64,000 nucleotides of DNA from Paenibacillus faecis (GCF_008084145.1 NZ_VSDO01000003.1:124001-188000); one strand, 5' to 3'; shown: positions 9,656-19,900, counted from the stretch's first letter. Numbers and translations are program-made. Notes: generated by a model from the sequence alone, not told the origin.

Positions 9656-10192
9656 TTACTTAACCGAGTAACCCCCACGTACCATGACCGTCAAGTTGTA
9701 CTTGTTGCCCTCAGCAACCTGAATACCACGTCCCGCACGCGGAAAAGACAGCAAGTGGTTGTTCGCCACAGCCCCCCCGTTGCCGATATCCTTGCCATCG
9801 GTCAGATCCGCAACACCACTGGTATCTTCACTGTATACCACCGCTTTACCCGAGCGCACAATAAATTCTGCCCCTGCCGAGGCGATGAGGATCTTCCCTG
9901 GCTTCACCTCGACGATCTCGATGGCGTCGGCACTAGCACCGTTGTCTTCATTCTTGGCCGGTGTTGTCGGATTGGTCGTAGACGGCGTAGTCGGTGCCGT
10001 AGTTGTCCCTCCGCCTTTTATGGCTTGTTGGATCGCCTGATCCACATAACTCTTCGTCACGACCGGATCATCAGCTGTTCCCGGTTGAGTAGACACGCCG
10101 GCCCCTTCTGCCGTTAAATTCATCAATGAACCTGCCCATATTCCTCCGCCAACCACCACAGCGGCCGCGGCTACTTTCCAAGCTATCTTCAT
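9656..10192 (-). CDS. Uncharacterised exported protein with N-terminal membrane anchor
   Basis: A 178-aa protein of unknown function. Residues 5-22 form an N-terminal hydrophobic segment (signal anchor or signal peptide). A short motif DDPVVTKSYVDQAIQQAI (residues 41-58) follows, then a Thr/Pro-rich linker, then a compact C-terminal domain (about 90-178, IEIVEVKPGKILIASAGAEF ... LTVMVRGGYSVK) rich in beta strands and glycine. GAGGAGGAGC lies 3-4 bases before the start region. No catalytic motif is recognised. It lies between spore and surface genes but has no operon partner that reveals its role. Confidence 0.75.
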   Translation of the reverse strand: MKIAWKVAAAAVVVGGGIWAGSLMNLTAEGAGVSTQPGTADDPVVTKSYVDQAIQQAIKGGGTTTAPTTPSTTNPTTPAKNEDNGASADAIEIVEVKPGKILIASAGAEFIVRSGKAVVYSEDTSGVADLTDGKDIGNGGAVANNHLLSFPRAGRGIQVAEGNKYNLTVMVRGGYSVK

Positions 10193-10251
10193 GGCTGCTC
10201 CTCCTCTATTTCTCCTTTGATGATTCTATCATATTCATTTAATGAGAAAGG

Positions 10252-10287
10252 AACAAGGCCAAAGTCGTTTATGACTTTGGCCTTGTT
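10252..10287 (-). terminator. Intrinsic terminator after the 840-aa secreted protein gene
   Basis: Minus strand perfect 15-bp stem AACAAGGCCAAAGTC / GACTTTGGCCTTGTT with a 6-base loop, followed by a weak T tract (CCTTTCTCATT), 11 bases after the stop. Confidence 0.75.
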
Positions 10288-10298
10288 TCTGAGTTAGA

Positions 10299-12821
10299 TT
10301 AAAGATCAGTATCGGAATAGCCGACTGCTTGAGTAGCAATTTTAGTTTTAACTCCCTGATAGAGATCATAAACAGAAAATTGGAATGAGCCACTTCTGAA
10401 ATTCGTAAAAATAGGGTCATTGACAACAAAGGTATATTCCCTGTTAGATGCTAATTCAAAATCCTTTTCAAGTTCGATTTCCTTTTCAAACTTGGCTCCG
10501 CTCGAGTCCATAACTTCCAACAAGAACTTATGTTGGAACTCGCCCATCTCAAAGGTCAGGTCACGTTTCAGTTCATACTTAAAGCGTACTTCCAGACCTG
10601 AGCCACCCGTTTTCCCTTGGATATTTACAATATTCAAAGTGTACGGGAATAGATCGATATCCCGCAACGAAGTTTTAAGATCCCGGCTACCGACATTCAG
10701 CTCCATAGCCGACGCGTTCACATAGCCTGTAACCGCCTCTTCTGCAGTACTTGTAAATTTATTTTCCGAAATACTTTCTCCGATTACCAGGTCCCAATTG
10801 GAGGCATCCGCATTTTTAGGTATTTGAGCAGAGAAAGTTACAATGCTAGCAGACTTAGGTCCAACCGTACGAGTAACTTGATTAGCAGTTGCTTTATAGT
10901 ATTGTCCATCTTTTGTACGGAAGTAACCCGTTAGGCGCGAAAGGTTGCTTTGCTTGTCTTCCAGGTTACGCATAATGAGCTCAGTATAAATCACATCATT
11001 TGTCGTTCCTTTATACAAGAACGTTTTCCGTGTTTGCAAGTCAGCCTTCTTACCAACTGTGTTCAAATTAAAGAATGCCCCATCAGCTACCAGGTCTAGA
11101 TCGTTAGTCTTTCCATAATTGGAGAACATGACCCAACTGGATGTTTTATCCGTACCGATTTTTTTCAACAACTGAACTTGAAGTTGCGAGAATTTCAAGC
11201 TTGCAGGAACATTGGCTGTTACATAAACATCTACCTTTTCGCCAGCACCCAGTACTTGTGACTTATTGGTACTCACGACATTCACAGTGCTATTCAAGTC
11301 CGTTAAATCGAGCTTATAGGCACCGGCAAAATCAGGCAACTTGGCAGCCTGAGTTCCTTTGTTCTCAATTGTAAATTTAGAAGTCAGCAGATTACCGTCA
11401 TTCCACGGAAGGGTTTGAACACTTTTCAAAGTTACCCCAAATGTACCGTCATTATTTTTTACAGTACGTTCTTGACCCAAAGCATGCTGCATTTCCTCGT
11501 AATTAGGCAGTTTATACATTGCGATTGGATAAGTAGCAGCACTGGTTGTTGGTGTTGCCGTGCCTTCTCCCCCACCGCTCGAAGCAGCTGTGGTTGGTGT
11601 CTTTAAAACCAACTGAAGCTTCTCGGAATTAGCAATAACTGGAATCGAGCCATCCACAGAAACTATTTCTTCTTCATCCGGCTCCAAAGTAATTTCCGCG
11701 AGGTTGCTTGAAGTCAGAGAGTAGGATTTGCCTTCGGCTTGAATTTCGAATAGGTATCCCGGCAAGGTAACTGTGCGATCACCTTTATTTTTTATTGAAA
11801 ACTGAATAGAAAGAGAACTTTCACCAAAACTTTGATTCCGGGTAACGCTCAGCAATTTAGTAGCTATATTAGTATTCTCTACATCCAACACTTTTTCCTG
11901 ATTTGCTGCAGTTACCGAGGACTGGCCTTGCTTCGTGCCTAAATTCATGGAAGCTACAGGAAGCTCACTCTTTGCAGTTTCATCCGTCATGGATATCACC
12001 AACTGCAAATTATTTAAATTGACTGTACTCGGCAGTTTGGCAATTAGATTTAGTGTCTTGTTCTCTTGTGACAGGATTTGCACATTGGAGCTGGAAGCGT
12101 CAGGAGTCAGTGCAAACGGCGTACCGCTTTGGGTTTGTACAAAATACTTAAGCGCCGGATTAACCAGAGATTGCGGACTTGTATTCTTGAGATTTAAAGC
12201 GACGTGCACGTAATTATAATTACCTTGATTCAGTACACTAACCGATTTAACGGAGGCCGAAGCTGTCAAGTTGCCCAAAGTTAGTTTCTCTGTGCCTTTT
12301 AGCGGTGTTGTGGCGAGGTAATTAGACGGAATACTAATAGTCCCAAGAATCTGCTCATAATTGGCAACATTGAAATTCCACTTTATGACCTGAAAGTTTA
12401 AATCACTATATTTCAGCCCTTTAGCGATTTTCGTCGTATATGTAACACTTAATGAGGAACCGGGAACCACCTTTTTTTTGTCTTTATCTGAGCTCAAGAC
12501 TGTTGCACTATAGACTGTGCCTGTTTTGGTTTTAACCTTTGTCCAATAATCAACTAACGATAAACTTTTGCTCCCATTGTTGTAATAAGTCAGGGTGTAA
12601 GTTAACACACTTTGATTATCCTGAGCTAGGATATTCACATTGCTTAATTTGACGGAACTATTTGCCCCCAAATTTACGCCTTTTAGGTCTTTAAGCGTCT
12701 TCACAGCCGCTTGCTTTTGTGCATTAGTCGCTTTAGATGCCGCATAAATTGGACTTATCGATGCTGTTCCAACTAAAGTAGCGACAGCCAAAGATGCAGC
12801 GATCCATTTGGTTTTATTCAA
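10299..12821 (-). CDS. Large secreted protein of unknown function with repeated beta-sandwich modules
   Basis: About 840 aa, exported (signal peptide TKWIAASLAVATLVGTASIS...YAAS). I place the start at a TTG (12819-12821), 8-9 bases after AGGAGG; an upstream ATG has no ribosome site. The rest reads as four or five similar beta-rich modules of about 130-180 residues. Each carries a conserved idea of NxxxxVLTYTLTYYNNGSKSL or LLTSKFTIENKGTQAAKLPD, typical of folds that stabilise other wall proteins, followed by an acidic, helical end. There is no SLH, LPXTG or enzymatic motif. It sits directly downstream of the S-layer gene but behind that gene's terminator. I do not recognise a family. Confidence 0.8.
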   Translation of the reverse strand: MNKTKWIAASLAVATLVGTASISPIYAASKATNAQKQAAVKTLKDLKGVNLGANSSVKLSNVNILAQDNQSVLTYTLTYYNNGSKSLSLVDYWTKVKTKTGTVYSATVLSSDKDKKKVVPGSSLSVTYTTKIAKGLKYSDLNFQVIKWNFNVANYEQILGTISIPSNYLATTPLKGTEKLTLGNLTASASVKSVSVLNQGNYNYVHVALNLKNTSPQSLVNPALKYFVQTQSGTPFALTPDASSSNVQILSQENKTLNLIAKLPSTVNLNNLQLVISMTDETAKSELPVASMNLGTKQGQSSVTAANQEKVLDVENTNIATKLLSVTRNQSFGESSLSIQFSIKNKGDRTVTLPGYLFEIQAEGKSYSLTSSNLAEITLEPDEEEIVSVDGSIPVIANSEKLQLVLKTPTTAASSGGGEGTATPTTSAATYPIAMYKLPNYEEMQHALGQERTVKNNDGTFGVTLKSVQTLPWNDGNLLTSKFTIENKGTQAAKLPDFAGAYKLDLTDLNSTVNVVSTNKSQVLGAGEKVDVYVTANVPASLKFSQLQVQLLKKIGTDKTSSWVMFSNYGKTNDLDLVADGAFFNLNTVGKKADLQTRKTFLYKGTTNDVIYTELIMRNLEDKQSNLSRLTGYFRTKDGQYYKATANQVTRTVGPKSASIVTFSAQIPKNADASNWDLVIGESISENKFTSTAEEAVTGYVNASAMELNVGSRDLKTSLRDIDLFPYTLNIVNIQGKTGGSGLEVRFKYELKRDLTFEMGEFQHKFLLEVMDSSGAKFEKEIELEKDFELASNREYTFVVNDPIFTNFRSGSFQFSVYDLYQGVKTKIATQAVGYSDTDL

Positions 12822-12935
12822 GTTCAAACCTCCTAAATGCAGTTGTATTTTTCTATCTATAGTATATACGCACAACCTTAAAAAAAGTTTAATAAAGTTT
12901 GAGAAAATGACTAAATTCTTTATTTTTATTTACAA

Positions 12936-12969
12936 CAAAAAAAGCGAGCCCCAAAAGGGGCCGCTTTTA
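12936..12969 (-). terminator. Intrinsic terminator of the S-layer gene
   Basis: Minus strand AAAGCGGCCCC, loop TTTT, GGGGC-T-CGCTTT (one bulged base), then TTTTTTTG, starting 12 bases after the stop. Confidence 0.9.
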
Positions 12970-12981
12970 TGTTGAAACAAA

Positions 12982-15921
12982 TTACTTCTTGTTGTAGTAC
13001 AAGGATGTGCTAAATTCCAAATCGTTTTCAAACTTATCTTGAATAGCGCCTTTACCACCGTCAAACTCAAGTTTCAATCTATTAAAGCTGAAGTCAGCAG
13101 ATGGCAATGCAACTTGAATGCGAACAACATTGTTGGTATTGCCATAAGTTACGTTGGTAACAGTAAGTTCTTTATCATCTGCTTTAACTGTGAAGAGGTC
13201 ATTTACAAATTCCGGTGTGAACTTACCGTCCTTCTTAATTACCAGTTCTTCTGTTGTTGCAACGTCAAGCAAGAGATAAGTTGCATCTGTTGCCGTTTGT
13301 ACGGAGAAAGTATTGCTAGCTTCTTTTGGCTTCACTTTATCTTTCACAGTATAAGGTTTATCAGCATCAACTTTGTTTCCGTAAACATCGACAGCAGCGT
13401 TGCTGTTCGTAACTTCGAAAGTATACGGGCCAGCAGCCTTGAGTTCGTTCTTACCAGTGAATTTCAGGGTAAGAGTCTTTTTATCACTGCTGATACTGAT
13501 ATCATTAGCAGTCTTACCGTCTACACGGAAGTAGTTCTTATTATAGCTGTTAACCTTCGTGTTAAATTTAATTTTAACTTCTTCGGTCGAAACTACTTCG
13601 GAATCCTCGGTAACAATTCTGAGCAGATCTTTGGATTCCTTGATTGCGGTGGAAAGTACATAGCCGCCATTGGCGTTCTTGATGTAGTCTCCATCCTTAT
13701 CGGCAATGTAAGCAACTTCGATTTCAAAGTTACTAGTCAAGTCGGCTGCTTTGCCCTTGAAGTCCTTGAATTTGTCAGCATACAAACGAACACTATCCGC
13801 ATTGTAGATGTTGACTGTGCCATTGTAAACATATCTCTTCTTAGTTACAGTGTCATACAGCGTGTACTTGTTCTTATCACGTGCATCACCGTTACCGCTT
13901 GTAGCCAAGTCTTTGGAGAATTGCAGGTACAGATTATCCCCATCAACCCAAGCTTGCTCCAGCGCGGAATCGCTAGCTTTGGAAGTATTGAGTTCAATCG
14001 TTTGCGGCAACATTGTGTTCTTCACATAAGCAGTGTCACCGATACCGCGAACTTCCAGTTGATACTTGGTATCTTTCTCAAGATCTGGACCCAAGTTAAC
14101 AACTACTTTGTTGTCTTCTGGCAAATCCGTAACGTCAACAGGCAAAGTTGGGTTTCCGTCTTTGTCAATAGTATCAATATCTTTAACTACCTTACCGTCG
14201 GCATCTTTCAGTACATAGTTATCCAAATCTTTAGCGTCGTCTTCGCGAACTTCTTCACTGAATGTCAGTGTAACTTTGTAGTCCCCGTCGATCTTCTCAA
14301 GTTCGGATTTGATTACTGTAGGACGGATAGTGTCAAGTGTTGGAGTTACTTTCGCATCGCGATCAGCTTTATTTTCGCTGTAGTCTCTTACGCCCTTCAC
14401 ATATACCGTGTTCTCGCCGTAGTTCATCGGGTCGTCAAGAGTAACTTTAATTTCGTTATCCTTGTATTCGATATTGGAAGCGTCGTTAGAAGAAGTATTA
14501 ACATAAACAGAATCTACACTCTTAACTGTTTCGTTAAATTTGATTGTCAGTTCCTTCAAGTCGTTTGTTTCAACGGAAACAATTTCAGGAGCTTTCGTAT
14601 CTTCTACAACTTCGAAGCTGTGCTCAACCGGTGCAACCTTCAGACCCGAGAAATCAGCCACATCGCTGATAGCTACTTTATGAGTGCCCACGGAAAGGTT
14701 GGCATTCATGATTACGGTATCCGGATAAATGTAGTCCACAGATCCGCCTACAGTTCCTCCATCGATATCGTAGTTGCTGGAAATAGTAGCTTGGTCTTGT
14801 TTGATTGGCTCGCTAAATTTAACTTTGAACGCTTTAGTACCCAAGCCAACAACTTCTTTAACCGTCGGAGCTGCTACGTCAGCAGGAGTGAATTTGATTT
14901 TGGTATTAAATGTAACAGTACCATCCTCATTTTTCACATTGTTGATTTCGAGCTCGGTTTCTTGTTTGTTATCCAGGTCGCCGCCATTTTCTGTCAACAA
15001 CAGTGTAACTGATGTTTTATCTTCGGACAATTTAGCGGAATCGATGGTTACGTCGTCGATCTTGTAGTTAGTTTTTGTTTCTGCAGAAGCTTTATCTACA
15101 GTACCATCGAATTTAACAACAACTTGTTTCAGGTTGTCGGAAGTAACGCTGCTTACCTTTTGAGCAACAGTTGTTTTGTAAGTCACCTTGTGAGTGTACT
15201 CATGGCCATTGTGAGTGAATTTCACTTCAGTCTCTTTGTTCGGCTCAAGAGCTTTCTCCAAAGTTACTTTTACAGTTTCGTCGTTGGAAAGTTTGAATTC
15301 TACAACTTTACCAGCTTCGGATACTGTGTAAGAAGAAACTGTTGGGATTTGTCTAGCTTGGTAGATTGCATAAGCTGCAACTACAGCTTGGGAACGAGTA
15401 GCGTTAGCTTGGTAGTTGATACCTGCAGGCAGGTAGCCTTTTTCTACAGCAGCTGCTACATAACCTTTAGCCCACGAGTCAGCAGTGTTGTTAGCGTCGG
15501 AAGGAACTTCCAGTTTCAGGGCAGTTACCAGAACTTTTGCAAGTTCTTGTACAGTTACGTTACCAGTAGGATCGAACAATTTCGCAGTTGCGTCCTTACC
15601 GTTCATGATGCCGGCTTGTGTAGCGGCTTCGATGAAAGGAGCAGCCCAGTGGTTAGCTGTGTAGTTCTTATCTTTGTAAGAAGCAACGCCAGTTACTGGT
15701 TGCAAGTCGATTGCTTTAACGATGATTTTAGCCAATTCCGCTCTGGTCAAAGCTTTCCCCAGGCTGGAGCTGCCATCAGGCAAACCAGTCATAACACCGG
15801 CTTCTTTCAATGCACTAAACTTTTGCTCGTCAGACAGATTAGCATCTGCACCGAATGCTACGGTAGCAAACATAGAGAATGCCATTGCTGTAGACAAAGC
15901 TACGGATAAAATTTTCTTCAT
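12982..15921 (-). CDS. S-layer protein with three N-terminal SLH domains
   Basis: A 979-aa exported surface-layer protein. The signal peptide is MKKILSVALSTAMAFSMFAT...GA. Three SLH motifs follow at about 30-75 (LTRAELAKIIVKAIDL), 85-145 (TVQELAKVLVTALKLEV) and 150-200 (ATRSQAVVAAYAIYQARQ). About eight Ig-like modules follow, recognisable by repeats such as LKQVVVKFDGTVD, LTIKFNETVKSVD, LTLKFTGKN. The SLH part should bind pyruvylated wall polymer. The main start is the ATG at 15921 behind AGGAGGAGAAAAAAAGGTT, but an in-frame ATG at 15993 with its own AAAGGGGGTG site would add 24 residues. Own promoter(s), long leader and own terminator suggest very high expression. Confidence 0.93.
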   Translation of the reverse strand: MKKILSVALSTAMAFSMFATVAFGADANLSDEQKFSALKEAGVMTGLPDGSSSLGKALTRAELAKIIVKAIDLQPVTGVASYKDKNYTANHWAAPFIEAATQAGIMNGKDATAKLFDPTGNVTVQELAKVLVTALKLEVPSDANNTADSWAKGYVAAAVEKGYLPAGINYQANATRSQAVVAAYAIYQARQIPTVSSYTVSEAGKVVEFKLSNDETVKVTLEKALEPNKETEVKFTHNGHEYTHKVTYKTTVAQKVSSVTSDNLKQVVVKFDGTVDKASAETKTNYKIDDVTIDSAKLSEDKTSVTLLLTENGGDLDNKQETELEINNVKNEDGTVTFNTKIKFTPADVAAPTVKEVVGLGTKAFKVKFSEPIKQDQATISSNYDIDGGTVGGSVDYIYPDTVIMNANLSVGTHKVAISDVADFSGLKVAPVEHSFEVVEDTKAPEIVSVETNDLKELTIKFNETVKSVDSVYVNTSSNDASNIEYKDNEIKVTLDDPMNYGENTVYVKGVRDYSENKADRDAKVTPTLDTIRPTVIKSELEKIDGDYKVTLTFSEEVREDDAKDLDNYVLKDADGKVVKDIDTIDKDGNPTLPVDVTDLPEDNKVVVNLGPDLEKDTKYQLEVRGIGDTAYVKNTMLPQTIELNTSKASDSALEQAWVDGDNLYLQFSKDLATSGNGDARDKNKYTLYDTVTKKRYVYNGTVNIYNADSVRLYADKFKDFKGKAADLTSNFEIEVAYIADKDGDYIKNANGGYVLSTAIKESKDLLRIVTEDSEVVSTEEVKIKFNTKVNSYNKNYFRVDGKTANDISISSDKKTLTLKFTGKNELKAAGPYTFEVTNSNAAVDVYGNKVDADKPYTVKDKVKPKEASNTFSVQTATDATYLLLDVATTEELVIKKDGKFTPEFVNDLFTVKADDKELTVTNVTYGNTNNVVRIQVALPSADFSFNRLKLEFDGGKGAIQDKFENDLEFSTSLYYNKK

Positions 15922-15985
15922 AACCTTTTTTTCTCCTCCTTGATTAACTATCGCATGAGAATTTTCTTTAAATGAATAGCTCGTG

Positions 15986-16012
15986 TTACTCATTAGCCAT
16001 TGCACCCCCTTT
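15986..16012 (-). promoter_or_regulatory. Upstream second translation start of the S-layer gene with an overlapping 4-codon ORF
   Basis: On the minus strand AAAGGGGGTG (16003-16012) precedes two ATGs. The first (15998-16000) opens a 4-residue ORF, MANE, that ends in TAA at 15986-15988. The second (15991-15993) is in frame with the S-layer gene 24 codons before the main start. The layout resembles the tandem starts known for Brevibacillus cell-wall protein genes and may tune translation. Confidence 0.6.
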
Positions 16013-16100
16013 CCAGAGCCTGAGCAGATTTCCTATAAATTAGGTCTGCGATCAACTCGCAGAAACTTGTAAACATAACCATACAAAATAGAATGTAGAA

Positions 16101-16189
16101 ATAGACTAGTTTCCTAATCCTACCTAAACATTATACAATGAGTCCCTAGTGCCGTAAAGCTAAATTTTCTAATAGATAGACAAGTTTCC
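16101..16189. repeat. Pair of near-identical 14-base direct repeats around the S-layer promoter
   Basis: GGAAACTTGTCTAT (16176-16189, minus strand) and GGAAACTAGTCTAT (16101-16114) differ by one base and are 75 bases apart. One lies upstream and one downstream of the -35/-10 pair at 16130-16158, which is how operator pairs are often placed. Confidence 0.5.
16130..16158 (-). promoter_or_regulatory. Predicted main sigma-A promoter of the S-layer gene
   Basis: Minus strand TTTACG, 17-base spacer, perfect TATAAT. The transcript would have a leader of about 200 bases to the main start. A hairpin CTGCGA-GTTGA-TCGCAG lies in that leader at about 16046-16062. Confidence 0.65.
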
Positions 16190-16364
16190 CCAAAAGGAAC
16201 AGGTTGGAATGTCTAAATAGGTCATCATTGTCAATGCTCTACATCTTAAACGCACGGGGTTTCAAAAAGTTGCGGTGTTTCGAAAAAAAATTGCAGGATT
16301 GTTACCTTTGCTAAGGTTCCCCTCTGTTTCATCTTTTTTCTTGTCCTTCCGCCTTACGGAAATT

Positions 16365-16373
16365 AGTATAACA
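16365..16373 (-). promoter_or_regulatory. Possible second, extended -10 promoter far upstream of the S-layer gene
   Basis: Minus strand TGTTATACT is an extended -10 element without a clear -35. It would give a leader over 400 bases long. The stretch 16016-16435 contains no gene; it holds these promoters, the direct repeats and AT-rich leader sequence. Confidence 0.35.
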
Positions 16374-16435
16374 TCCTTGAATATCCCAGTCATCAAGCAA
16401 CATTTACCATAACCAATACCCATAATTTATGAGAC

Positions 16436-16473
16436 AAAAACGCAAATAAGACGTCCAAAATGGACGTCTTATT
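16436..16473 (-). terminator. Intrinsic terminator after the small coiled-coil gene
   Basis: Perfect 13-bp stem AATAAGACGTCCA / TGGACGTCTTATT with a 3-base loop, then TGCGTTTTTG on the minus strand. Confidence 0.85.
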
Positions 16474-16504
16474 GAATTCTAACAAGGAGACCCTTTCAAG
16501 CGCA

Positions 16505-16846
16505 TTATCTTACACGCATAGCCAACTGGATAATACGTGTACGCATAGCCGGATCCGTATTCAGTTTTGCATACATATCGTCGATTGCCTGCTTGTTGTC
16601 TTTATACGTCTTCTCATGCTTCATGGTCATGTGCGACCATTCGATGAGTTCATCTTCCGCTGCCCGCAAATCATTAAAGGCATCGTGGAAACCGGTCTCA
16701 ATGACAAGCTGCTCCATAACCTCTTGGGTTACCTCCTGCAGCTTAGCCGTCTCCTCAATTTTCTTCTCCAATACCTTGGATCTATCCTCAAACTTTCTCT
16801 TCGCTTTCGAGTAGCCCAGCTGCGGTTTCGATAAAATCGGTTTCAT
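16505..16846 (-). CDS. Small coiled-coil protein of unknown function
   Basis: 113 aa, hydrophilic and almost entirely helical, with heptad-rich stretches (KRKFEDRSKVLEKKIEETAK; QEVTQEVMEQLVIETGFHDA). There is no signal peptide or membrane segment, so it is probably cytosolic. The start is placed at the ATG at 16846, 10 bases after AAAGGGTGA; an upstream in-frame ATG lacks a site. It ends MRTRIIQLAMRVR. It is monocistronic, with its own terminator. No family is recognised. Confidence 0.75.
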   Translation of the reverse strand: MKPILSKPQLGYSKAKRKFEDRSKVLEKKIEETAKLQEVTQEVMEQLVIETGFHDAFNDLRAAEDELIEWSHMTMKHEKTYKDNKQAIDDMYAKLNTDPAMRTRIIQLAMRVR

Positions 16847-16932
16847 CTGAATTAGTTCACCCTTTTGCAAAAATATCGATTACTCTGACTATTGTATCTT
16901 AATCTCCAACAAATTACAAAATGATGTAATTG

Positions 16933-16974
16933 GAAAAAAGAAACCTGTCTATGTGATATTCCCATAGACAGGTT
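16933..16974 (-). terminator. Intrinsic terminator after the 1320-aa SLH gene
   Basis: Minus strand AACCTGTCTATG / CATAGACAGGTT stem followed by TCTTTTTTCC, 15 bases after the stop. Confidence 0.85.
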
Positions 16975-16988
16975 CTCAGCTTCGTGGT

Positions 16989-19900
16989 TTAGCTTAAGTT
17001 TTTAGGGAAAATCTTCGTGCTCTTCTTGAGCAGCTCTACCGCAATTTTGCCGGCTTCCGCCCGCGTCATGCTATTCTTCGGATTGAAGTTAATAGAAGCT
17101 TTCTTGCTGCCCGGAGTCGTTACGCTCTGTCCATCCATAATTTTGGCTTTATATACAGCTTGGACAGCCGGACGCGCATAGCGGTCAATTTTGCCCGCAT
17201 CCATGAACTGTTTAGACAGCGCGGCATTCAGCTTATCATCATTTGTGGCCAGCTTCAGCTTGAGCGCACGGGCCACCATCAGAGCAGCCTGTTCTCTCGA
17301 GACCGGCTCCTCCACGCCGAAGTAACCTTCGGAGATCCCTGTAATGATCCCCGCTCTGGAAGCCGTCTCAATATACTTGAACTCCCAAGTATCGGTTTTT
17401 GCACCCGGCACCACGTCAAAATAAGTTTGTACCTTATTATCATAGTTCAAAGGAATATTCAAACCTTTAACCAGCAGCGTCGCAAATTCCCCGCGTGTAG
17501 TCAAGTCATCGGCGCCGAAGGCATTCGCTTGTACGTTCGACATAATTCCTTTGGAATACAAGGCATTCAGAATATTACGTCCCCATGGATGGCTCGTGAT
17601 ATCGCTGAAACCGCGGCTTTGCTTCATGACCATATAATATCCGAAGTCATCGAAAGGAACGGTAACTGTATTGTTCTTGGTATCTACCGCACCGCCAAGG
17701 TTTTCCCACTCCGAGTTTTCGTTAAAGCGGAAAACCGTAACGGTTGTTCCCGCTTCATCCACCACGTTTTTGTCAAACTGCAATTTCAATGTTCCCCGTT
17801 GCGAAGGAACCAGCTTTCTTTCCGGCTCGCGAATCATAACATCCCGGAAGTTTTGGTTAGTCGAGTATTGCGGCAAGATGGAATATGGCGGCAAGCCGTT
17901 GGTTGCCGGTTTATACGTATCCCCACTGCCGGTTTCTCCGATCCCGCCATGAATCCAGTAAACGTTCGAGACACGGGTGAAGTTGCTTGTTTTTGCCGTC
18001 GAGTTGAAGAATTCCACCAAGTCTTCCGGCAAAGTAAGCGTTGCTTGTCCGCTTGGCGTTCTTGCGTCTTTATCGATGTTAAAAATATTGCCATAGTCGT
18101 TACGGCGTTCCACGATGCCTGTCTTAGGATCGGCAATCCCGAACAGCAGCTTGTTGTCCGGATAAAACTTCGTAACGGAACCCTCAGGCACATTTGCGGT
18201 TTTCAAAACCGTACCTTTAGGGAACGACAGCTCAAGCGCCTTATTAAACGCACTATACTTGGTTGCCGGCTTGTCAGTCATATACTGCGTATCCACGGCA
18301 ATGGCGCTGGTGTAGTATACTTCGATCGTCTCATTGAGCGTTTCTTGACCGCGGACAATTTGAATCTTGATCTTCGTCGATTTGTCCGGTTTCAATCCAA
18401 CATAATCGTAGATAAACCGTGCCGGTGCGTTATCCGGCAAATCCGTCCGTTTGATGGCTTCGCCTTTATCGATAATAACCTTAGTCGCACCTTCGGCTTC
18501 AATATCGAAGCGGACAAAGTTTTTGTTTACGATGATCTGGTCCCCAACCGTAGGAACGGGAGACAAAATACGATACGGCGCCAACACTCGGGTGACTTCC
18601 AGTCGCTGCGAAGTACGCGCCCCTGTGGTGTTAATCAACTCGAGGTTGTAAACCTGGCTTCCCAGAGTATCCAGTGAAATATCTTTGATGCGCAATACAA
18701 ACTTACCGTTATATACGGCCAGGTCATATTGCAAGGTCGGCTGTCCACTGCGGACAATAGAGCCGGTGACAAGTTGTGTGCTAGTCATAGTTGTATTAGT
18801 CAGAATGGTATCCAGCCCGGTTCCGTCCGTCTGGGAGGAGAACACACTTTCAGTACCGCGCAGCAAATTGATAATTTTGGCACCCGACCCTTGAATGATC
18901 AGATCATATTTTTGCGCGCTCGTCTCATATTTATCGCCCGTTAATTTAAATTCGGGAGAACCAGCCAAAATACTATTTAACTGAGTGTTCGCACCACTGG
19001 TGTCCGTTAAATCCAAACCAACAAAGTTTACGGACGGATCAAAAACTTTCGGACGGAACACCGTAATATTCGACACGTTTGTATCTTGAATGTAAATTCT
19101 CAGCTCTTTAACAATCTTTCTGGAGTTCCCTTTTCCATCCATCGAAACGCCTACAAACTTAATGCGGTTTTCCCCATAATAAAGAGGTCCGCTGATATCA
19201 ATGGGAAGTGAAAAATTGAATGTAGGGCTATTTACCGTTGGGTTAAACGTAATCGGTGTGGCCAACTTGTCATTTGAAATCCCGTTCACAAAAAACTGAG
19301 GACTAGACAAGTTTTCAAAGTCACGATATTCCCCGGAAATTTCCAAACTAAGGTTTAAATTACTCGAGTCTTTCGTAATTACTTGGCCATCGTAAAGGCC
19401 CTCAACATAAATGTAGTTCTTCGTAGCGTAAGAAATCGTTGCTGTCTTCGACGCGTTTGAGTTGCCGATCGAAAATTTCACTTGCTGTTTACCGCTAGAG
19501 AAACCAGACACCTTGAAAACTTGCTGATTTCCTGAACCCCCAGCAGGTGTCAAGGTTGGACCTGTATCTCCCTTCGGCATGTATACGGCCTTCAAGTCCG
19601 ATGCGTTGAAGCTTTGATCAGCCGCAACCAAAATATAAAAATTATCTTTGTCCGCTTCCGTCCCGTCCAAGTCCGGCAAAGTGGTGATATCCGCCGGCGG
19701 GGTGGAATTATCCTTCATATACTTCAAATGGGTGATGGAAGCCTCACCAGGCAAGTACTTAAAGTTAATATTTGCAAATGTCGTGTACACATTGTCATAT
19801 TGCAGATTTAAGCTAAATTTTTGATCCCCGTTAGAGAACGTAATCGGAACTTCAATATCCACGATTCTATAAGCTCTCGTCGTACCGTCCGGAGCCGGAA

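Noticed and set aside
13039..15012. 657-codon plus-strand open frame opposite the S-layer gene
   Set aside because: It is a mirror of the biased codon use of the S-layer gene; the product is Cys/Phe/Ile-rich nonsense without domains, and no ribosome site precedes it. The same applies to long frames at 1699-2958, 17160-18677, 23802-25010, 25121-26842, 31462-32634, 34586-35662 and 43156-44655.
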